Source: Prolixibacteraceae bacterium
GTDB taxonomy: Bacteria > Bacteroidota > Bacteroidia > Bacteroidales > Prolixibacteraceae
Assembly (NCBI GenBank): GCA_003506435.1
Contig: DOAQ01000049.1
Coordinates: 62,001-126,000, forward strand
Reading direction: 5' to 3'
DNA length: 64,000 nucleotides
Part shown: one piece after another, positions 50,106 to 60,190 of the stretch
Layout: the number at the start of each line of letters is the position of its first letter
How positions within the stretch are numbered: the first letter of the stretch is position 1
Program-made: the position numbers and the translations under genes
The notes under the pieces: model-generated
What the model saw: only the letters and a program-made list of their open reading frames with translations
Told to the model about the DNA's origin: nothing
The model's database searches: none

Positions 50106-51178
50106 ATGGAACAATTCAGGAAAATAATTCATGTTGACATGGATGCATTTTATGCATCTGTGGAGCAGCGTGATCATCCTGAATTAAAAGGACTGCCGGT
50201 AGTTGTTGGCGGCGAACGGGAAAGAGGGGTAATACGGCGGCCAGTTATGAAGCACGAAAATTTGGAATCCATTCGGCAATGTCATCAAAAATTGCCAGGC
50301 AAAAATGCCCTGATTTAATATTTTGTCCGCCTGATTTCAGAAAATACAAACAAGTAAGCAGCGAAATTCGTGAGATTTTTTACCAATATACAGATTTGGT
50401 TGAACCCCTGTCGCTTGACGAAGCTTTTCTGGATGTGACTGAATCGAAGGTTGCAATTAATTCGGCAACCCTGATCGCCCGCGAAATCAAACAAAAAATA
50501 AAAGAAAAACTTAATTTAACGGCTTCGGCAGGAGTCTCGTACAACAAGTTTCTGGCTAAAATTGCATCCGACATCAATAAACCTGACGGTTTGTTTATTC
50601 TACCGCCGGGAAAGGCAGAAGAATTTATTGACCGGCTGGAAATCAAAAAGTTTTTCGGGGTTGGCAAAGTGACTGCAAAAAAGATGAACGATCTGGGTAT
50701 TTATTATGGCTCGGATTTAAAACTGGTCACAAAACATGAGTTAATCCGTTTATTCGGCAAAGCAGGCAGTTATTATTACGATGTTGCCCGGGGAATCGAT
50801 GACCGGCCCGTGATGCCCGATCGGGAAAGGAAATCGGTGGGAGTGGAAAATACATTTGCGAGCGATTTACAGGAAGAAGATGAATTGAGCGCAGAAATTG
50901 AAAAACTGATCAATGAACTTTGGCGAAGGGTGGAGCGGACCGGCAAAATAGGGAAAACGCTGACCTTGAAGATCAAATTTTCGGACTTTGAACAAATAAC
51001 CAGGAGCAGTACTAAAACAAATTTCTTTCTCGAAAAAGAAGAAGTGCTGACCAGTGCATTGCACCTCTTGAAGTTGGAATATCCTTTTCCGAAAAGCATC
51101 CGCCTGCTGGGACTCACCATCTCGAATTTTTACGTTGAAAACAGCGGACCGGTACAGTTGGTGCTTGACTTCATCTAA
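50106..51178 (+). pseudogene. dinB: DNA polymerase IV, frameshifted
   Basis: Y-family error-prone polymerase. The first frame gives [20 protein letters not shown] and [15 protein letters not shown] (catalytic Asp), then switches. From 50237 another frame reads [38 protein letters not shown], then LVEPLSLDEAFLDVTESK (catalytic Asp/Glu) and the rest of the palm, thumb and little finger to 51178. A single missing base between 50229 and 50236 explains everything (expected GVITAASYE). Both parts are otherwise well preserved, so a sequencing error or a very recent mutation is possible. A near-consensus -7 box TAACTTCG lies at 50071-50078. Confidence 0.87.
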
Positions 51179-51217
51179 AAATAAACTTACTTTCGTGCAT
51201 CAAAACGAAAAAAAAGT

Positions 51218-53368
51218 ATGACCGATCATATCTTCCGGCTTATAGCACAAAAGCTGGGTATTCAGCAATTCCAGGTGAAAAATACCTGCCAGTTATTCGA
51301 CGAAGGGGCTACTGTCCCGTTTATTTCGCGTTACCGGAAGGAACGCACAGGAAGCCTTGACGAGGTGCAGGTAGCTGCGGTGAAAGATGAAATGGAAAAG
51401 TTTTCAGAACTGATAAAACGGAAAGAAATAATCCTGAAAACCATTGAAGAACAGGAATTGTTAACGGCTGAACTGAAAACACGCATTGATGATTGTTACG
51501 ATCCGGTTGAATTGGAAGATATTTATCTGCCTTATAAACCCAAACGCAAAACCCGGGCTTCGATGGCGCGGGAAAAAGGTTTGGAACCTCTGGCTAAAAT
51601 CATTATGAAGCAATACGAACCCAACCCGGAGTTTCGTGCCGCTTCGTTTTTAAACGATCAGGTTGAAACGGTGGAAGACGCTTTGAGTGGCGGCCGCGAT
51701 ATTATTGCCGAGTGGATCAGTGAGAACGAAAAAGCCCGAAACATTGTCCGGCAGGCATTTTCTTCCGGTGCGGTGATCTGCTCGAAAGTCGCCAAAGGAA
51801 AAGAAGAGGAGGGTGTCAAATATCAGGATTATTATAATTGGGAAGAGCCGTTAAAACGTTGTCCTTCGCATCGCTTACTTGCTATGAGGCGAGGCGAAAA
51901 CGAGGGAATCCTGAACGTTTCTGTTTCTCCCGAAAACCAGAATGCAATTGAGCGTTTGGAACGTTTCTTTGTGAAGTCGGACAACGATTGCGGAAAGCAG
52001 CTTGAATTTGCCGTGAAGGACGCGTACAAGCGTTTGCTTGAACCGTCGATTGAAACAGAATTTGCACAATCGTCGAAAGAGAAAGCCGACGAGGAAGCGA
52101 TCCGTGTTTTTGTTGAAAATCTTCGGCAACTTTTGCTTGCGGCTCCACTCGGGCAAAAGCGGGTACTGGCTCTCGATCCGGGGTATCGTACCGGATGCAA
52201 AGTAGTTTGTTTGGATGCGCAGGGAAATTTGCTGCACAACGAAACGATCTATCCGCACAAACCACAGGAAGAAACCAAGCTGGCTGCAAAAAAAATTGTT
52301 TCGATGGTAGAGGCTTACCAAATTGAGGCTATTGCAATCGGCAACGGGACTGCCAGCCGCGAAACTGAACAGTTCATCAAACGCTTGCATTTCGATCGCG
52401 AGATGCGTGTTTTTGTGGTTTCCGAGGATGGCGCTTCTATTTATTCAGCTTCGAAAATTGCACGCGATGAATTTCCTCAGTACGATGTAACTGTGCGCGG
52501 GGCTATTTCAATTGGGCGGCGCCTGATGGACCCGCTGGCCGAACTGGTGAAAATTGATCCGAAATCAATCGGGGTAGGGCAGTATCAACATGATGTGGAT
52601 CAGAAAAAACTGAAAAACAGTCTCGACTTAGTTGTGGAATCCTGTGTGAACAATGTTGGCGTCGATCTGAATACCGCATCGAAACATTTGCTGACCTACA
52701 TTTCGGGACTGGGGCCGCAACTGGCGCAAAATATTGTCGATTACCGAAAGGAAAACGGCGCTTTCGCGTCGAGAAAAGAGCTGATGAAAGTTCCCCGGAT
52801 GGGAGCAAAAGCATTTGAACAATCGGCTGGCTTTTTGCGGATTGCCGATGCGGAAAACCCGCTCGACAACTCGGCTGTTCACCCGGAATCGTACTCAATT
52901 GTGGAAAAAATGGCCTCCGATTTGAATTGTTCGGTTTCAGAACTAATGAAAGATACGGAGCTTCAGAAAAAAATTGTCTTTGAAAAATATATAACTCCAA
53001 CAGTCGGGTTGCCAACTCTTCAGGATATAAAACAAGAATTGGGCAAACCCGGACGCGATCCGAGAAAAGCGGTTAAAGTGTTCGAATTTGCAGACGGGAT
53101 TTTCAAAGTTGAAGATTTACAGGTTGGAATGGTGCTTCCCGGTATCGTTACCAATATTACCAAATTCGGGGCTTTTGTTGATGTGGGTGTAAAACAGGAT
53201 GGTTTGGTTCACCTGTCACAAATAGCCAACCGTTTCATCAGCGATCCCAATGAGATTGTAAAATTACACCAGCACGTCCAAGTGAAAGTCATTGAAGTAG
53301 ACATTCAACGAAAACGTATCCAGCTTAGTTTAAAGCAGGCTTCCGGGGAAAAGGAAACGACTGATTAA
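51218..53368 (+). CDS. tex: Tex-family RNA-binding transcription accessory protein
   Basis: 716 aa, full length. N-terminal Tex helices with GATVPFISRYRKERTGSLDE and IYLPYKPKRKTRASMAREKG; the YqgF/RuvC-like part with RVLALDPGYRTGCKVVCLD and AIAIGNGTASRETEQF; helix-hairpin-helix with LNTASKHLLTYISGLGPQLA and MKVPRMGAKAFEQSAGFLRI; C-terminal S1 domain (about 634-706) with GMVLPGIVTNITKFGAFVDV and DGLVHLSQIANRF. Binds nucleic acid and affects transcription and RNA. A near-consensus -7 box TACTTTCG lies at 51188-51195. The end overlaps the next, convergent gene. Confidence 0.96.
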   Translation: MTDHIFRLIAQKLGIQQFQVKNTCQLFDEGATVPFISRYRKERTGSLDEVQVAAVKDEMEKFSELIKRKEIILKTIEEQELLTAELKTRIDDCYDPVELEDIYLPYKPKRKTRASMAREKGLEPLAKIIMKQYEPNPEFRAASFLNDQVETVEDALSGGRDIIAEWISENEKARNIVRQAFSSGAVICSKVAKGKEEEGVKYQDYYNWEEPLKRCPSHRLLAMRRGENEGILNVSVSPENQNAIERLERFFVKSDNDCGKQLEFAVKDAYKRLLEPSIETEFAQSSKEKADEEAIRVFVENLRQLLLAAPLGQKRVLALDPGYRTGCKVVCLDAQGNLLHNETIYPHKPQEETKLAAKKIVSMVEAYQIEAIAIGNGTASRETEQFIKRLHFDREMRVFVVSEDGASIYSASKIARDEFPQYDVTVRGAISIGRRLMDPLAELVKIDPKSIGVGQYQHDVDQKKLKNSLDLVVESCVNNVGVDLNTASKHLLTYISGLGPQLAQNIVDYRKENGAFASRKELMKVPRMGAKAFEQSAGFLRIADAENPLDNSAVHPESYSIVEKMASDLNCSVSELMKDTELQKKIVFEKYITPTVGLPTLQDIKQELGKPGRDPRKAVKVFEFADGIFKVEDLQVGMVLPGIVTNITKFGAFVDVGVKQDGLVHLSQIANRFISDPNEIVKLHQHVQVKVIEVDIQRKRIQLSLKQASGEKETTD

Positions 53369-53619
53369 TCGTCTTCTCCGTCTTCAAAATATTCATCCTG
53401 ATTGTCGAGTTCTGCAATCAGAAAATCTTCAGCTTCTCCAAGAAGTTGTTCAATTAGTTCACTACTTCCCGGGGCATCGTCAATCCAGTGGATTTCCTGA
53501 TTGTTCCAGAAATCTTCGATGTCGCTTTCTACAATAAAACGAGGAGTTTCGTTGTGGACAACATAAATTGTGTCGGGCATTTCCAGTGAATTGTCAGCTA
53601 ATAGAAATTTTGGCAGCAT
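53365..53619 (-). CDS. small acidic protein of unknown function
   Basis: 84 aa, very acidic: MLPKFLLADNSLEMPDTIYV, VHNETPRFIVESDIEDFWNN, then DAPGSSELIEQLLGEAEDFL and a C-terminal run of Asp/Glu. No known domain recognised. Own promoter (TACATTTG box at 53646-53653 on the minus strand) about 27 bases before the ATG. Its stop overlaps the tex stop on the other strand by a few bases. Intact reading frame, promoter and sensible composition support a real gene. Confidence 0.75.
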   Translation of the reverse strand: MLPKFLLADNSLEMPDTIYVVHNETPRFIVESDIEDFWNNQEIHWIDDAPGSSELIEQLLGEAEDFLIAELDNQDEYFEDGEDD

Positions 53620-53645
53620 AATGTTTAATTTTATTTATGGCTACG

Positions 53646-53653
53646 CAAATGTA
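53646..53653 (-). promoter_or_regulatory. -7 box TACATTTG of the small acidic protein gene
   Basis: Exact TAnnTTTG match on the minus strand (CAAATGTA as written), 27 bases upstream of the ATG at 53619. Confidence 0.65.
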
Positions 53654-53988
53654 CGGAAAAATCGATGTCGATTGTATCAATCCTTCCTGTAAAAATAACC
53701 TTAACAATTCGTTAACCACTAAAAAGGCTTTCAACGAATTCTGAAAACAGGAGTTCGATGCGGCGGGTATCTTGTTTTTTAGATTTAAAAATGCTGATTT
53801 ATTTATTTTGTCTGGCACAAACGAATCGGCCTCTTTGTATTTTTAACCGATTGTGTATTATTGCTCCAATAAGAAATGATAATTCCGGACTAATTCTAAT
53901 CAATTCTCTTCTAACAAAAAAATGTGATAATTAAAATTAATTCCGCTATTAATCATTATCTTTCAGTGGGCTATCATTGCAACTTTAT
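53654..53988. other. intergenic region
   Basis: No gene supported; a 74-codon minus-strand frame here is Lys/Asn-rich and has no promoter or family pattern. A TATCTTTC box (one mismatch to the consensus) at 53957-53964, 25 bases before ATG 53989, may be the promoter of the kinase gene. Confidence 0.6.
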
Positions 53989-56900
53989 ATGAAAAGATTT
54001 TTTGTCTTCGGGAAGAATAATCAGGCTTGCAAGAGGGTACTATCTTTAACGGATAATCCGGAAAAGTTTAGTTTTTATTTTTTTACTGAAATTCAGGCCC
54101 TTCAGATTGCTTCTAAATACCTAAAACCCGCTGTATTACTGTTACACGGGTCGGATTATCATTTCATAAATCAGGAAAATGGTATTCTAGATTACCCGCT
54201 CAGAATCGTCTTAATAGGGGATGCTGTTCGTATAGATCAATCTCGTAAAGACAAAATAATTGTTCTGCCTGATGATTGTTCAAGTGAGGAATTGTTCAAC
54301 GCTTTGAAAGGGACTGAACAATCGGAGCGGGAGCTGAACTTCTCTGATGATATATCTGACTTGATCATCCGCCATACACCTGTTGCCATGTTTTGGAAAG
54401 ATAAAAGTTTTACCTATGTCGGTTGTGACGGGCTTTTTTGTAAAGACCACGGTTTGGAAACTTCACAGGGTATAAATGGGTTCAACGATTTTGATCTTTT
54501 TCCTGAACCGATGGCTTTGAGGAACAGGTTAACTGATACGGCTGTGTTCGAATCGGGTGAAGCATTATATAACATTGAAGAACAAATTGAAAAACCTGAC
54601 GGGAGTATCGAATATCTGAGAAAAAGCAAGATTCCGGTAAAGGACGGGAAAGGAAATGTGATCATGATTATGGGGATGTACAGTAAAGTAACAGACCAGA
54701 TCGTGGTACAGGAACATCTGAAAAACGAAAAACAATATCTTCAGATGTTGATGGACAGTGTTCCGGACAGGATTTATTTCAAAAACAAAGATTCGAAGTT
54801 TATTCGTGCCAATAATGCAATTGCCCGGATGTTCGGAATGGAAAACCCTGAAGAATTGTATGGGAAAACCGATTTTGATCTGCATGATCCGGAACATGCC
54901 AAACAGGCTTTTGAAGATGAACAGGAATTAATGAGAAGTGGTAATCCTCTGATTAATAAGGTGGAAAGTCATATTCAACATGGCTCTCGTGTATGGGAAA
55001 CAAGTACGAAAATTCCCCTGTTCGACAAGGATAATGAAATTATTGGTCTGGTTGGAATTTCACGTGATTTTACCAGGCAGAAGCAACTGGAAGATGCTCT
55101 TGCGAAAGAAAAGGATTTGCTGCAAAGCCTGATGGATAATGTGCCTGATTATATTTATTTCAAGGATCTCGATTCAAAATATATCCGGATAAATAAAGCA
55201 GTTGCAGAATCATTACACGTGAAAGATTTAAATGAAGTATATGGAAAATGCGATCATGATTTCTTTCCGAAAGAAGTTGCTGATGTTTTCCTTGCCCATG
55301 AAAAAGAAATATTCTCAAGCGGAAAACCAATTATTGGCAGAATAGAAAAGTCGTATTTGTTGGATGGAACACAGATATGGATATCTACAACAAAAATTCC
55401 GACCCGGGATGAGAATGGGAAAATTACGGGAATTGTAGGTGTTTCCAGGAATGTTACGGATGAGGAACATACCAGGCAAAAGTTTCAGCATGCCAGAAAT
55501 AAAGCAGAAGAAGCGAACCGCTCAAAAAGTTTGTTTTTGGCAAATATGTCGCACGAAATACGAACTCCGATGAACGGGGTTATCGGAATGGCCGATATTT
55601 TGAAACGCACCAAACTGGATCCGATACAGGAAGAATATCTGGATATTATCATGAAATCGGGGCAGACCCTGCTCACGATTATTAATGATATTCTCGATTT
55701 TTCGAAGATCGAATCAGGGAAAATGTCGCTCGAATCAACCCCGGTCAGTATCCGGAATATTGTTGAGGAAGTGGCCGATATTCAAATTCTTCAAGCCAAC
55801 GAAAAACAAATCGACCTGCTGACATTTATCGATGCCGAAATCCCGGAACTTGTGAGTGGTGATTATGTGCGTATTAGACAGGTTATAACCAATCTGGTTA
55901 ATAATGCCATTAAATTTACCTATACCGGAGAGGTGTATGTTTCCGCAGAATATAAAGGGGTTCAGGACAACAGTCACGAAATATTATTTAAGGTCAAAGA
56001 TTCAGGAATTGGTATTTCGAAAGAGAACCGGAAAAAACTTTTTAAATCGTTTAGCCAGGTAGATACTTCAACTACCCGAAGATTTGGCGGTACAGGTCTT
56101 GGATTGGCGATTTGTCAGAAGCTCGTCAGAGCAATGGGCGGAAAAATGTACCTTAAAAGTGAAGAGGGAAAGGGCTCATTGTTTGCTTTTACTGCAAAGT
56201 TTGGAATTGTAGCCGAACCGCAGGAAAATGGAATACAGTTTAAAAATGTTTCGTTTAAAAATCTGAATGTACTGGTAGTTGACGATAACCTTACAAACCG
56301 GAAAATATTCAGGGAATATCTCGAAACATGGAAAATGAATGTTTATGAGGTTTCCAACGGTGCTGACGCCCTCACGGAGTTGACCCGTTTAAAAAAGTCG
56401 GGAACCCCGGCTGATATTGTTCTGGTCGACTATCAAATGGCTGAAATGGACGGAATTGAGCTGGCTGCAAAAATTAAAGCCGACCCTTTCATCGAATCGA
56501 TCCATCTGATTTTATTGTCTTCGGTTACCGATGCCATCCGGCGCGATGACCTGAAAAAATACGGTTTCGAACACTATTTGAATAAACCGGTAAAACTGAA
56601 ACAGTTGTTCAATGTAATTGCTTCGGTAATCGGAAAACTGAAACAGGCAACATCGGTTGACGACAAGCTTGGGTTGAGTAAAATTGCCTATAAGGATAAA
56701 CGTTTCCTGATTGTAGAGGATAATGAGATAAATATGAAAGTTGCAAACTTTACATTGAAGTCCGTCAGCCAGCATGTTTTTTCTGCTTATAACGGATTGC
56801 AGGCAATTGAACTGTTTAAATCAGAAAAGATCGACTACATTTTGATGGACATCCAGATGCCCGTATTGAACGGTATTGAAGCAACACTGAAAATCAGGGA

Positions 56901-57066
56901 AATTGAAAGGCAACAAGGAGTTGAAGTGCCTGTAAAAATTATTGCAATGACGGCAAATACTTTGCGCGAAGATGTGGAACGATGCCTGAAGGCAGGGATG
57001 GATGCATTTCTCGGAAAGCCTTTCAAAATTGCTGATTTAATCAATATTTTGCGTGAAATTGAATAA
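53989..57066 (+). CDS. hybrid sensor histidine kinase/response regulator
   Basis: 1025 aa from ATG 53989 (a TTG at 53977 is less likely). No membrane segment, so a cytoplasmic sensor. Order: a possible degenerate receiver-like N-terminus (about 1-105), three PAS domains (about 120-245, 255-370, 380-495; the last two begin LMDSVPDRIYFKNKDSKF and LMDNVPDYIYFKDLDSKY and are duplicates), HisKA with ANMSHEIRTPMNG (His about 522), HATPase with QVITNLVNNAIKFT and RFGGTGLGLAICQ, then two receivers, LVVDDNLTNRKIF with LVDYQMAEMDG and LIVEDNEINMKVA with LMDIQMPVLNG. No HPt domain or separate regulator is adjacent. Signal unknown. Confidence 0.93.
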   Translation: MKRFFVFGKNNQACKRVLSLTDNPEKFSFYFFTEIQALQIASKYLKPAVLLLHGSDYHFINQENGILDYPLRIVLIGDAVRIDQSRKDKIIVLPDDCSSEELFNALKGTEQSERELNFSDDISDLIIRHTPVAMFWKDKSFTYVGCDGLFCKDHGLETSQGINGFNDFDLFPEPMALRNRLTDTAVFESGEALYNIEEQIEKPDGSIEYLRKSKIPVKDGKGNVIMIMGMYSKVTDQIVVQEHLKNEKQYLQMLMDSVPDRIYFKNKDSKFIRANNAIARMFGMENPEELYGKTDFDLHDPEHAKQAFEDEQELMRSGNPLINKVESHIQHGSRVWETSTKIPLFDKDNEIIGLVGISRDFTRQKQLEDALAKEKDLLQSLMDNVPDYIYFKDLDSKYIRINKAVAESLHVKDLNEVYGKCDHDFFPKEVADVFLAHEKEIFSSGKPIIGRIEKSYLLDGTQIWISTTKIPTRDENGKITGIVGVSRNVTDEEHTRQKFQHARNKAEEANRSKSLFLANMSHEIRTPMNGVIGMADILKRTKLDPIQEEYLDIIMKSGQTLLTIINDILDFSKIESGKMSLESTPVSIRNIVEEVADIQILQANEKQIDLLTFIDAEIPELVSGDYVRIRQVITNLVNNAIKFTYTGEVYVSAEYKGVQDNSHEILFKVKDSGIGISKENRKKLFKSFSQVDTSTTRRFGGTGLGLAICQKLVRAMGGKMYLKSEEGKGSLFAFTAKFGIVAEPQENGIQFKNVSFKNLNVLVVDDNLTNRKIFREYLETWKMNVYEVSNGADALTELTRLKKSGTPADIVLVDYQMAEMDGIELAAKIKADPFIESIHLILLSSVTDAIRRDDLKKYGFEHYLNKPVKLKQLFNVIASVIGKLKQATSVDDKLGLSKIAYKDKRFLIVEDNEINMKVANFTLKSVSQHVFSAYNGLQAIELFKSEKIDYILMDIQMPVLNGIEATLKIREIERQQGVEVPVKIIAMTANTLREDVERCLKAGMDAFLGKPFKIADLINILREIE

Positions 57067-57157
57067 GCCGGTTTCGGTTTTTCTTGAAAACTTTCTGAAA
57101 TTAGCTACTGTGTCGGCAGAAACCGGAATAATTATTTCTGATACGTGATCTTCTTTG

Positions 57158-57165
57158 TATTTTTG
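57158..57165 (+). promoter_or_regulatory. -7 box TATTTTTG of mutS2
   Basis: Exact TAnnTTTG match 20 bases before the mutS2 ATG at 57186. Confidence 0.6.
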
Positions 57166-57185
57166 CCCGTCGAAAAAAGTAACGA

Positions 57186-59675
57186 ATGACGTTTATATTT
57201 CCTGAAAATTTTGAATTGAAGATTGGTTTCGATAAAGTCCGGGAACTTTTGAAATCACGATGCCTGAGCGATCTGGGGCGGGAACAGGTGGATGGACTTT
57301 GTTTTCAGAACGAGTATGAAAACATTAAACGAAACCTGTCACTTACCTCCGAGTTCATTCGTATCATTCAGGAAACTGACAATTTCCCGACCAGTTATTA
57401 TTTCGATTTGCGCCAGGCGCTGCATAAAATTCGCATCGAAGGGCGCTTTCTCGAAGTGTTTGAGTTGTTTGATCTGAAGCGTTCGCTGGAAACGATCAGC
57501 TCTATTGTCCGTTTTTTGAAGAATGCAAATGAAGAAACGTATCCCTGTTTAAAAGAATTGCTGGCCGAAGTTCAGATGTTTCCGTATGTGCTTGGCCGGA
57601 TTGATACGATTTTAACCAAGCTCGGAACCATTAAAGATAATGCTTCGCCCGAACTGGCCCGAATCCGGAAAGAACTTCTAAGCAAGCAATCCAATGTTTC
57701 AAAGAAGCTTCATTCCATTTTGAGGAAAGCGCAAAGTGAAGGACTGGTTGATGAAGATGCGTCGGTGGCAATTCGCGACGGAAGGGCTGTTATTCCGGTA
57801 TCTTCAGCAATGAAACGAAAACTCAACGGTATTGTCCACGATGAATCGGCAACCGGGAAAACGGCATATATTGAACCGGCTGAAGTGGTGGAAATGAACA
57901 ACCAGATCAGGGAACTGGAATACGCAGAGAAACGGGAGATTATAAGTATACTGACGGCATTTTCGAACGATATTCGTCCTTATGTTGATGAATTGTCGGG
58001 TGCTTATCTTTTTCTTGGTAGAATTGATTTCATCCGCTCGAAAGCCACGCTGGCAAACGAAATGGATGCCATTCAGCCCGAATTTGAAAACCGTTGCCGG
58101 CTCGAATGGTTTGGCGCTGTCCATCCGATTTTGCAGAAAAAACTTGCACGCGAACAGCGCTCTGTTGTTCCGCTCAATATAAAACTGGACGATCAGAAAC
58201 ATATTTTACTTATTTCGGGACCGAATGCCGGTGGGAAATCGGTTTGCCTGAAAACGGTCGGGCTGCTTCAGTACATGCTGCAATGCGGCTTGCTGATCCC
58301 GCTTCAGGATGGCAGCAAAACCGGCATCTTCGAAAAAATATTTATCGACATCGGCGACGAGCAGTCGATTGAAAACGATCTGAGTACCTACAGTTCACAT
58401 TTGCTGAACATGAAATTCTTCGTGAAAAATGCGAATGACAAAACGCTGATCCTGATTGATGAATTTGGAACGGGTACCGAACCGGCTTTGGGAGGCGCCA
58501 TTGCAGAAGCTATTCTCGACCGGCTGGCGAAAATCCGCGCTTTCGGTGTCATAACAACCCACTATACCAATCTAAAACATTTTGCCGCATCGTCCGAAGG
58601 AATTGAAAACGGCGCCATGTTGTACGATTCGAACCGCATGCAGCCGCTTTTTATGCTTCAGATTGGGAAACCGGGCAGTTCGTTTGCTTTCGAAATTGCT
58701 AGAAAAATAGGCTTGCCGGAAGAAATAATTGAAGAAGCCAGCAAAAAAGTAGGGCAGGAGCATGTCGATTTTGATAAACACCTCCGCAACATCACGCGCG
58801 ACAAACGCTACTGGGAGGAAAAACGGCAGCGTATCCGTAAGGTGGAAAAAATTCTGGACGATCAGGCTGAAAAATATGAAACTGAACTGAAGGAAATAAA
58901 ACAATTGCGGAAAGAAATTCTTCAGAAAGCAAAAGAAGAAGCAGCGCAGGTTCTGGCCGAAGCCAACAAGCGTATTGAAAATACTATTTTTGAAATCAGG
59001 GAAAGTCAGGCCGAGAAAGAGAAGACCAAAAAAGTACGTGCTGAACTGAATACATATAAAGAAACAGTTAATAAAAACGATTCGTCTGGAGATGAGCATA
59101 TTGATCTGAAAATTCAGCAGTTACGCGAGAAGGAGGAACGTCGCAACCAGCGGCGTCCCGTTGAAAAGAAGGAAGAGAAAAAAACGGTTGAAACGGTTCC
59201 CGACGAATGGCAGATTGGCGATCACGTGCGTATTATCGGTCAATTTAATATTGGCGAGATCATCGAACTGAGCGAAAAAAAGGTGGTGGTCGCTTTTGGC
59301 CAGTTGCGTACAAGTGTTGACCGTATGAAGCTGGAAAGGATCAGCAACAACGAGGCCAAACGGGAAGTAAAACGATACAACCAGACGTTGAGCAATATAA
59401 CAAAAAATCTTTCCGAGAAACGGCTCAATTTTAAAACGGAGATCGATATTCGAGGGCAGCGCGCCGAAGAGGCCATTCCCAATATCCAGTCGTTTATCGA
59501 CGATGCGGTGATGCTGAATTTCCACGAATTGCGCATTTTGCATGGCAAGGGAAACGGCATTCTGAAAGAAGTGATCCGCGTTTACCTGAAATCTGACCCG
59601 GTTATAAAATCATTCCGCGACGAGCATGTCGATTTTGGCGGTTCTGGAATTACTATTGTGGAACTCGATAACTAA
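57186..59675 (+). CDS. mutS2: MutS2 family protein with Smr domain
   Basis: 829 aa. N-terminal clamp/core helices, then the ATPase domain with LLISGPNAGGKSVCLKTVGL (Walker A, about 344), STYSSHLLNMKFFVKNA, TLILIDEFGTGTEPALGGAI (Walker B) and VITTHYTNLKHFAA. A coiled coil (about 525-640) leads to a KOW-like segment and the C-terminal Smr nuclease domain EIDIRGQRAEEAIPNIQSFI with ELRILHGKGNGILKEVI. MutS2 acts in anti-recombination or in rescuing collided ribosomes, not in mismatch repair. Length and all domains are normal. Confidence 0.96.
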   Translation: MTFIFPENFELKIGFDKVRELLKSRCLSDLGREQVDGLCFQNEYENIKRNLSLTSEFIRIIQETDNFPTSYYFDLRQALHKIRIEGRFLEVFELFDLKRSLETISSIVRFLKNANEETYPCLKELLAEVQMFPYVLGRIDTILTKLGTIKDNASPELARIRKELLSKQSNVSKKLHSILRKAQSEGLVDEDASVAIRDGRAVIPVSSAMKRKLNGIVHDESATGKTAYIEPAEVVEMNNQIRELEYAEKREIISILTAFSNDIRPYVDELSGAYLFLGRIDFIRSKATLANEMDAIQPEFENRCRLEWFGAVHPILQKKLAREQRSVVPLNIKLDDQKHILLISGPNAGGKSVCLKTVGLLQYMLQCGLLIPLQDGSKTGIFEKIFIDIGDEQSIENDLSTYSSHLLNMKFFVKNANDKTLILIDEFGTGTEPALGGAIAEAILDRLAKIRAFGVITTHYTNLKHFAASSEGIENGAMLYDSNRMQPLFMLQIGKPGSSFAFEIARKIGLPEEIIEEASKKVGQEHVDFDKHLRNITRDKRYWEEKRQRIRKVEKILDDQAEKYETELKEIKQLRKEILQKAKEEAAQVLAEANKRIENTIFEIRESQAEKEKTKKVRAELNTYKETVNKNDSSGDEHIDLKIQQLREKEERRNQRRPVEKKEEKKTVETVPDEWQIGDHVRIIGQFNIGEIIELSEKKVVVAFGQLRTSVDRMKLERISNNEAKREVKRYNQTLSNITKNLSEKRLNFKTEIDIRGQRAEEAIPNIQSFIDDAVMLNFHELRILHGKGNGILKEVIRVYLKSDPVIKSFRDEHVDFGGSGITIVELDN

Positions 59676-59711
59676 AGTTTGTGAAATTTTCCGGTAAAAT
59701 TTAGCATGATT

Positions 59712-60155
59712 TTACAACGATGGTTCCATCTGATTATCGGAAATAATTCTTTGCATCTCCATAATTTTATACTTGATCTCATCTGGTAAAATCCGCTTTG
59801 TATTTTTATCAAAGTCATACAAAACAATAACATCTTGGGCCTCTGCAACAATTTCACTTTTATCATTCCGAATTTCATGCTGAATAATGAAGCTCGTATT
59901 TTTTATTGAGTTAACATTTGAATATACCATTACTTGCCCCGGGTAAAATAACGGTTTGCGAAATTGGCATGTTGCAGATGCTAAAATAGGTCCGATTTTG
60001 GTGTTCGACTGTATTTGCATTAAACCTATTATTTCCAGATAATTAACTCTCGCAGCCTGGACGTATTTCAAAATTGCCAGGTTGTTTACATGTCCAAACA
60101 GGTCAATTTCACTCCAGTCAATCCGTAGTTCAAGTTTTAATTTTGATGCATTCAT
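59712..60155 (-). CDS. acyl-CoA thioesterase (hotdog fold, 4-HBT/YbgC-like)
   Basis: 147 aa. LELRIDWSEIDLFGHVNNLA carries the hotdog-thioesterase D-x-x-GHVNN motif with the catalytic aspartate, followed by KYVQAARVNYLEIIGL and the beta strands SATCQFRKPLFYPGQVMVYS. Hydrolyses acyl-CoA or acyl-ACP; substrate unknown. Convergent with mutS2; an imperfect GTAAAAT/ATTTTAC stem at 59694-59715 lies at the junction. Confidence 0.85.
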   Translation of the reverse strand: MNASKLKLELRIDWSEIDLFGHVNNLAILKYVQAARVNYLEIIGLMQIQSNTKIGPILASATCQFRKPLFYPGQVMVYSNVNSIKNTSFIIQHEIRNDKSEIVAEAQDVIVLYDFDKNTKRILPDEIKYKIMEMQRIISDNQMEPSL

Positions 60156-60190
60156 TTGTCAACTTTTTTCTTTGCGTTCCATGATCCTTT

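Noticed and set aside
52503..53015. Long antisense frames within tex, mutS2 and the S46 gene
   Set aside because: They lie opposite well-conserved coding sequence and show no family motifs or promoters.
53977..53988. TTG start for the histidine kinase
   Set aside because: The ATG four codons later is a better start.
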